A stretch of DNA of 64,000 nucleotides from Pseudogymnoascus destructans (Eukaryota > Ascomycota > Leotiomycetes > Thelebolales > Thelebolaceae): assembly GCF_001641265.1 (NCBI RefSeq), contig NW_020167521.1, positions 310,001 through 374,000 of the forward strand, in the 5' to 3' direction. Shown here in pieces: positions 57,497 through 64,000 of the stretch. The notes below the pieces were generated by a model. It was given only the letters and a program-made list of their open reading frames with translations, had not been told where the DNA came from and did not search any database. Position 1 is the stretch's first letter, and each line of letters begins with the position of its first letter. A program made the translations under genes and the position numbers.

Positions 57497-59073
57497 TCCT
57501 GGGCTGTTCTGTACATGCGGGGAGGAGGAGGTGTAGGAATAGGGAGGGATGATGAGTGATGCTTGGGATGTGGAAATGGGACTGGGGGGGCGTTGTACAA
57601 ATATTTATTATACCGGCGCGGCGCGGGACAGTTACAGTCGGAGCTACTTCTGATGGACGGGGGGCTTGTTGGCTTTGTTGTGGGAGGGAGTTTTGTTTGC
57701 TGCGTTGTTTTTTTGAGACTTCGTTTCTTTGGCGGATGGGGCCTACGGGGTAGGTAGGTGCCTTTGAGTATATTAGGATTTTGGGGGGGGGGGGGGGTTA
57801 ATTTGCTTTGGAGCGTTTGGGTTTGGGGATGAGGAAGGGATGGGGGTGTAATTGTATGTGAGATTCTGGGGATAGCGCGAAGGTTGAAGAGGGGCTGGAT
57901 GGATAGCCGGCTGGGAGGGAGGGAGTGTGCGTGGTATACATTCGAATTCAAGCCCGTTACTCGGAAGATTGTGTTATGATGTTGAGGTGAATTGTGGGTG
58001 CTTGTTGTGATATCTATCTAGCCCTGATTCCCTGCAACTGTAGATGTAAAAGTCGGCATCCATCGTTAGAACCAGAAGACGGCGATTATTCCAACATCTC
58101 CAGTGAGTACCATAACCAAAAAAACCTAGCTTCAGCTTCAAAATAACCTAAAAGGGATATGAAGTTCGACTAAAACCAAAAAAAAAGGTGCCAAATCACA
58201 AAACTTGGTTTCAAAACCTCTTAAAAAAGGGGATAAATCCTTCCTAACCTTAAACTACCTCGTTACAGCAATCATCCAACTCAATGTTCGCGACATTACC
58301 AACTTCAAAAACAAAACTATGGTGACTCACTTTCGTACATGTAAGCTCTACTGATTTTTACTGAAGGATTTGGTGAGGGATGAGGTGTGTGTTGTCACTG
58401 TCACTGGCTATTCTGCCACCACGTCCGTCTACTGTCACTGTGTGGATACTGTCAGCACTCCGCCCTCCCGTTGGAAGACTGAGTCGCGGTCAAGGCCGAT
58501 CGAATAACGAGGATGGGAGTGCAGAGTTGAAGACTGGCGTCTTCCGGGAGTCCCCCTTCGTAGCGTCGGACCGCATTTTCCTGCGGTTTCGAGGATCTAT
58601 TTGAAGAGGGGCCAAATACGACGAAGGGGAGCACTTATATTAATGGCTAGGGTTTACAAGTGGCACACAAACAAGGCACTGAAGGATATTGTGGAGAAAT
58701 GTTTTTATTGTAGATGCTCGTACAACAAACTTTGCTTGGGTATCTTTAATGTTATCGAAGCCCTCCTTTCATCATCAATCCTTAACTATCATTCCTAGCT
58801 CGTCTGGCACTGCTCATAAAGTCAATGCAAAATATCCTCTGCCTGCATTCCAGAAGGTTCTTTCGCCTGTCCGCAAAATCCAATAAATCGATCAAAAGAA
58901 ACACAGGTTATCCATCCTCCTGTCTGATTTGTTTTCAGAGGTTTTATTTATTTTTGGTATCTCGCAGAAAAAATGGACATGCAACCAATCCCTTCGTTCC
59001 GTGTCTGGAATTCAATAAATCGTACAATCATAGAAATTGCGCCGCCGGTGGACGCTGCCGCGTGCATCTCCCA
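57497..59073. other. Convergent intergenic region
   Basis: About 1.6 kb between the 3' ends of the demethylase and the next gene. It is G-rich on the plus strand from 57510 to 57860, with a 15-G run at 57783-57797, then AT-rich. No gene or repeat family was recognised. Confidence 0.5.
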
Positions 59074-60759
59074 TCAAAGGTGGTCCTCAGCGTATTGAGC
59101 CCAGAACCCCGATGATCCATCGCTCGACCTCTTCTCAAATGAGTATGACATGGAGAGGGGCGAGAAAGAGACTTTCTCCTTCAAGGAAGGTTGTGGAGAG
59201 CTTCCTTCGGCGGAGAATAGCTCCTCCTCAGAGTTGATAGGGTGACGTTCGACAGTTCCAGTACTCGCATTGTCTGCCTCTGTGCCGTCTTGAAAGGGGT
59301 CTTCGTTGACTGCTGTTACGCCTGCGTCGTCCTTGATAGGCGTTATGGGGATAGATTTGATGCTCGTGTCGTCCTTAATAGGCGTTATGGGGATAGATTT
59401 GATGCTCGTGTCGTCCTTAATAGGCGTTATGGGGATAGATGTGATGCTCGCATCGTCAGACTCATCCTCAGAATTCTCCGGATCACCTTCGTCATCTGCC
59501 TTCTCATCATCACTGGGGTTTATGGACGCGCCAACAAGGTCAGGCTTGTCTTTCCCAAGCTTGATCTTTCGGAAAGCCTTGTAGACCTTCTTGTACGTGT
59601 GCTCCCACTGGGCATTAACCACATCTGGTTCACGTGGAGGGGCGCCTGGATACCGCTTAAGGCGCTGATACTGGTACTTCGCCATCAATTTGGAAGTCTG
59701 GTATCTGACAGCGGCGTCGACGTCGATGGGCTCAAGCGGCGTGTCAATTCCTGCTCTCGTAACATTGGAGAGAGGGTGTGGCAGACCCGTTGGCTCTGAG
59801 TTCCATGCAACTGCTGGACGGGGCCCCGTGATAGGGAAAGGGTATTCCGCGGGGTTGACGAATTCCTCGATCTCTTGAATAAGCAAGTCCATGCGAATCG
59901 GGACACGCTCGACTGTGTCAAAGGGTGACGTTGTATAAAGGACGAAGTCGGGCTTTCCAATACTCTCGCTTGGTTCGTCGGGGGTAAAGAACGGGTTAGA
60001 TGGTGGGGAAGAAGTCCTCTCAAAGTCGTATATAGTAGGGGATTGCCGTCCATGAGTGAAATCCTCCCCTCCTTCAACAAGGCTGGATGTCCGTTGAGCG
60101 AAAGGAGCTGCCGGGACTATGGTGACAACCTTGAAGACGTCTGATCCAATATGATCGCGCAGAGCCAGCATGAGGGAAAGATGATGCATGGGGTAAGTGA
60201 TGATGAGGAAGCGGATATCAGGGTTACCAGCAAGATATATTTCCAGAAGGCGAGTTACGACGGTGGCCATATGTCTGGGGTTCTTGAATGGATTGGAGGC
60301 TTGCTGGATCAACATCTGCCTCGAGTGTGATTGCATGACATGCGAAACGAAATAGCTGTGTCAGAGTCAGATCGATCTTCAATGACGTACAATTATCGAC
60401 TATAGAACTAAAACTCAGATAGCCACTTACAAGACTTCAACCCTGGCAGTTCGGCCAGGCTGTTCTGGGTGTTGTCCGAGTCTCTCGATTCGATCCAGGG
60501 TATCAGCAACAACTTTCTTGCTCACGGAAACATCGCAGCCCAAGGCGATGATCTGCTTCACAGTGCGATCTTCCACGTCATAGTCGAAATCGTTCATGAA
60601 GCCCGTTTCGTCCCGTTGTCGAGTGTCTGCTATGGTGGAATGGTCTGAAGATTCTACTTCGGGTTCTTCCAACGGGTGAAAGTCAACTCGGCGAATCTCT
60701 GACTTCAGAACATGTCGTTTTACCAAAGGCTTTTTGCCTATCATAAAGTCGTCCACCAT
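59074..60759 (-). CDS. Conserved-looking fungal protein of unknown function
   Basis: Not recognised with confidence. Minus-strand exons 60431-60759 and 59074-60355, intron 75 nt, 536 aa. The start MVDDFMIGKKPL at 60759 is the first ATG of the frame; the frame is open further upstream but lacks an ATG. The first half reads like a folded alpha/beta domain (RTVKQIIALGCDVSVSKKV, then HMATVVTRLLEIYLAG, RFLIITYPMHHLSLMLALRD, FKVVTIVPAAPF). The middle has an Arg/Lys/Tyr-rich helix (YQTSKLMAKYQYQRLKRYPG). The tail is acidic and carries three tandem copies of a 14-residue unit, SIKSIPITPIKDDT with variants. No signal peptide or membrane span is seen. Confidence 0.72.
59325..59450. repeat. 42-bp in-frame coding repeat, three copies
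   Basis: Three consecutive 42-bp units encode (D)TSIKSIPITPIKD on the minus strand. The second and third units are almost identical at DNA level and the first differs at several positions. The length is a multiple of three, so copy-number change keeps the frame. Confidence 0.9.
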
Positions 60760-61220
60760 AGTGGCAGCTTCGAGTCTGCAGAGGAGGTCTAGATCTTGTG
60801 GTCCGAATTGGATTTGAAGTGTGTTGAGGAAAAAAGATGTGTTGAAGGTGGAAATCACTGGTCGAGGGTTGTAACAAAGGTGCAGTGAAATTGCACTGAT
60901 AGGCCGCCCAATTTTGTGAAGATGTGTATTTAGTAGCGGAAAATTGTTTGTGGGGTTGTTGTTATTATTTAGTTGAAGATAAATGCAGTTGGTTGTGAAA
61001 TCTTAAAAGGAGGCAGAGGTTGGCAATGGGAAGTTTGTCACCGGTCAGGGCAGGAGTGAATATCCTACAAACACACTGGCACATTTCCCCACCAACGGAT
61101 TAAAAGACTTGCACTTGCACATTTTGCCATATACCAAAGGAATTGGTTGAGGCAGAAGCATGTAAGATAAACCCACTATTGCGGACAATGACACAGGAGG
61201 TGTATAATCATAAATGACTT
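60760..61220. other. Intergenic, upstream of the unknown gene
   Basis: About 460 bp between two minus-strand genes. The part near 60760-60880 is still open in the coding frame and could hold an unseen first exon; otherwise nothing is recognised. Confidence 0.45.
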
Positions 61221-62531
61221 TCAATCACTATCGTCCATAAGTTCAGCCAGCTCGGCTTCTTCATCTGCCGTCATCAAGTCTTTTGCAACCACTGGTTCAA
61301 CTTCCTTGACAACCCCCTTGTCCTTTTCTTCTTTCCCCTTTATCGCCTTTTGAAGGGAGACCTTGTCTAGTGGCCACGTACGCACAGTGCCATCAATACT
61401 CACACTGACAACTTCCCTCCCATCCTTCATGATTGCTAGCCCAGTAACTTCCTCAAAATGACCATCATATATGTGGTGGAGCTTGCCAGTATCACGGTCC
61501 CAAACCTTAACATCCTCATTTCGCCCAGCTGTTATAACCCAATCTGGAGTAAGGGCAACAGAGCGAACATAGTCTCCATGCTCAAATGTGTCCTCCGTTG
61601 CCCATGCTCGAGCTCTTGATAAGCACTTCGCATTGCCATCAGCGCTTGCTGACCATAAGTCTCCGTAATCGGAATCAAATAGCAGCCTGTATACGCTAGT
61701 TTCGTGCTCATTGATGCCCTCTGTCTTTGAAACCACTGCTGCGTTGTTGTCCACATCTTCTAGGATCTGCTCTCCTTCAGTCAGAGTAGCACGCCATCTG
61801 CGGATCTTTGGGTCGCTGCTGGACGTTGCAAATATAATTTCATCGGGAGTCGAGTCAATCGGATCCACCGCTAGATGCTGGATGGCAAGGAGGGTGTCCA
61901 TCTTGTCTCGTATAGTGTACAATCGTTGTCCAGTGGCAATATCCCAGACTATTATCTTCTTGTCTGCCCCTCCGCTAATCAAGCACTATAGTCCGTCTGG
62001 TCAGTCCAACCCTGTGTTTGAAGCATAGGCAGAGGGTGTTCGGGACATACATCTTTGTCCGATATATTCACGCAGACAACGGTCTTCACGAAATCTGAGT
62101 GTCCCTTGAACTTCTTGCCTACGACCGTAGTTTCCCGGTCCCAGCTCCAAATGTCTTTGTCCCAGCATCCCGCGAATACTGTTTGAGCATTGTGTCCACC
62201 AATGGCCACTGAGGTGAGAGGGGCAGTTGGACCGCGATAAACAGTCTTCGTATCTTTAGACTACAGTGCCCACAGTCAGCTTTGGCTAAATCCATGTCAC
62301 TTTGAGATGGGTTGGCTCACCTACTTCAACGTTGACTTTTCTGAGACACCCAGCACTTTCTGCCACAAACAAGCATGTCGGCGATAACGGGTCCACGGCC
62401 ACATCCAAGATCTTAGATGTCAGCTTGGTAGGATCGCCATTCTTGTTACCAGACTTCGCTGCCCGCCGCGCGCGGATGGCCTCTGAAGCATCGGTTTGAA
62501 AAAAATGGCCAGGATCCGTGGAGCGAGACAT
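61221..62531 (-). CDS. WD40-repeat protein
   Basis: Single-domain WD40 protein; specific orthology is not recognised. Minus-strand exons are 62325-62531, 62051-62260 and 61221-61985, 393 aa; introns are 64 and 65 nt. Repeat strands with WD ends are visible: FAGCWDKDIWSWDRE, SGGADKKIIVWDIATGQ, ATSSSDPKIRRWRAT, SASADGNAKCL, ITAGRNEDVKVWDRDTGK and VSVSIDGTVRTWPLDK. The C-terminus is Lys/Glu-rich and ends with the acidic ELAELMDDSD. The start is the weak point: ATG at 62531 (MSRSTDPGH) is the first in frame, but the frame stays open upstream to about 62730 without an ATG, so a short first exon may be missing. The gene shares a 226-bp promoter with ctf4. Confidence 0.85.
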
Positions 62532-62757
62532 CTTGGAGCCTGTGGATTTGGTTGTGGTTGAATCCAAAGTCAGAGCCCAAATGCGAGGGGTAGCATCCGA
62601 AGTGGGGTTGGGTCCGATTGGAGAACCGACAGGGGTCCGATCTGTGTAAGTGGTCTTTTTGTCGCGTCGCGTCCACCGCGAAACCGTCCCGCGTCTGCCA
62701 TTTTCAACATCACCACTTCCATGCGCCGACGGTTATTTTCCGACAACACCGAAGAAA
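62532..62757. promoter_or_regulatory. Bidirectional promoter with CGCG motifs (WD40 gene / ctf4)
   Basis: 226 bp between the two start codons. It contains GTCGCGTCGCGTCC at 62661-62674, CGCGAAA at 62677-62683 and CCGCGTC at 62689-62695. These resemble MCB/SCB elements of G1/S genes, fitting a replication factor such as Ctf4; function is inferred. Confidence 0.5.
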
Positions 62758-64000
62758 ATGGCTACTGCTGCGCAAATTAAACTTCGTGGGCGCCCGGCGC
62801 ATACGGAGGGACCAACATATTGTACATATACCCCTGATGGGAGCAAACTGGTTACTGTGGGAAGCAACAATACTATCCGTATCTACACGTATATGAGCGA
62901 TGGCGAACCTACGAACATTGATGATTGCCAGGAGCAGAATCTGGGTGTCACTGCGGCGGTGGGTTGATATGATTACTTTTGAACCAAGCTATACTGATTC
63001 TTTGTGCAGAAAGATTTCTTCATAGCCGGCTCTGAAGATGGGACAGTTAGCATGTACTCCATGCTCACCAACGCCTTCGATAAATTCCTCGTCCGCTGCA
63101 CATTGCCAATTCGAGATGTCAAGCTCTCGCCGGACCAAAGCTGGGTTGCGGTAGCAAGTGACGAGCTCACCGTAAAGATTGTGAAGGTCTCGGACCCGAA
63201 TACCTGCATCTATTTGAGAGACCAAGGGAAGCCCGTCAAGCATTTGTCATATCACCCTAGCGGAAAATACATTGCACTGTCATGCACAGATGGAGTAGTG
63301 TATATTTACAAACTCTCGACCGAGGAACCGGAGCTTGTTACGAAAATCGACGGTGTTATCCGCAACGTTGACACGGACTCCGAAATCAGCTCGAGGGTTG
63401 CATGGCACCCCAATGGCATAGCATTTGCTGCGCCTACAGCCACAAGAGATATCCAGATAGTTTCGACAAGCGACTGGAAAGTGCAAGGAACATTCACCAA
63501 TGGACATATGGGAGACGTCACAGCTTTGGCTTGGTCACCAAACGGATCTATACTTGCTACTGCCGGAAAGGATAGAACGATTCTGCTCTGGAACACTAAA
63601 TCCCAGAAAGTAATCGCCAGGCATGATTATGCCAACGTCATGGACTTGGCCTGGCACCCGCGGCATAATCTGCTGTCATTCTCCAATACCGATGGTGAGA
63701 TATATATCCATTATGATATCGTACCCGAAGAGCATGCCGGTCTGCTGGAACTCGGACTCCAACCTTCACCAGGAGAACGTACTGGCGCCCCACGCCTAGG
63801 AGAGATTTCATCAAATATCCAGAGGCAAAATGGCCACTCCAAAACGGACATGCCACTCCGCCCTTTCCGTGGAGGGACACCGGATACTATCGATGACATT
63901 CTGGGCTCTGTGATGGGCGGTGACGATGACTTTATAGAAGACGACGACGGAGCTGGTTACGCCTCTGGACTGAACTATAATGGTAAACGGCCAGCGGGTA
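62758..64000 (+). CDS. ctf4: Ctf4/Mcl1/AND-1 replisome protein (3' part beyond window)
   Basis: Replisome hub linking the CMG helicase to DNA polymerase alpha and sister-chromatid cohesion (yeast Ctf4, S. pombe Mcl1, Aspergillus SepB). Exon 1 is 62758-62958 and exon 2 starts at 63010 and runs off the window; 397 residues are visible. It starts MATAAQIKLRGRPAHTEGP and continues with the N-terminal WD40 domain: FIAGSEDGTVSMY, KYIALSCTDGVVYIYKL, GDVTALAWSPNGSILATAGKD and VMDLAWHPRHNLLSFSNTDG. The acidic linker MGGDDDFIEDDDGAGYASG follows, as in the family after the WD40 part. The SepB trimerisation domain would be further downstream. The 51-nt intron (GTGGGT...TTTGTGCAG) is phase 0. Confidence 0.9.

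Overview
This is nuclear DNA of a filamentous ascomycete (Pezizomycotina). The genes carry short introns of about 50-65 nt with CTAAC/CTGAC-like branch points, genes lie on both strands with no operons, and the proteins match filamentous-fungal types (JmjN-JmjC-PHD demethylase, Byr4/Bfa1, fungal COX5, fungal mS33). A Leotiomycete would fit, but that is only an impression. Most of the window is ordinary gene-dense housekeeping sequence. Exon coordinates below were read by eye from splice signals, phase and family conservation.

Layout: 0-17 kb holds atp2 (F1 beta, cut by the window start), glycogen branching enzyme, a mitochondrial ClpX (mcx1), COX5, GAPDH and the 75/78-kDa subunit of complex I, so it is largely energy metabolism. 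18-21 kb is the septation/mitotic-exit regulator bfa1/byr4. 22.1-24.1 kb is a repeat island with a frameshifted hAT transposase relic, an 86-bp tandem duplication and three copies of a 180-bp repeat. 24-35.9 kb holds RFC3, an XRCC4/Lif1 protein, a Pumilio protein, mS33, an RNase III and a hotdog thioesterase. 36.8-37.4 kb is an unrecognised membrane protein. 38-42.8 kb is an EDC4/Ge-1 decapping scaffold. 42.8-45.5 kb is repeat-rich and contains an alcohol dehydrogenase pseudogene. 45.5-57.5 kb holds an M1 aminopeptidase, a CENP-W-like histone-fold protein, a Yag7-like RGG protein and a KDM4/KdmA-type demethylase. 59-64 kb holds an unrecognised fungal protein, a WD40 protein and the start of ctf4/mcl1, which runs off the window end.

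I see no gene cluster, CRISPR, rRNA or convincing tRNA, and no clear novel system. The items most worth checking are two GC-AG introns, a perfect 49-bp inverted repeat near 13.1 kb, the hAT-related repeat island, the ADH pseudogene with its middle deleted, CGCG-type motifs shared upstream of three replication/repair genes, a start-stop codon pair spanning the GAPDH leader splice donor, and a recurring C-to-G third-position switch inside genes.
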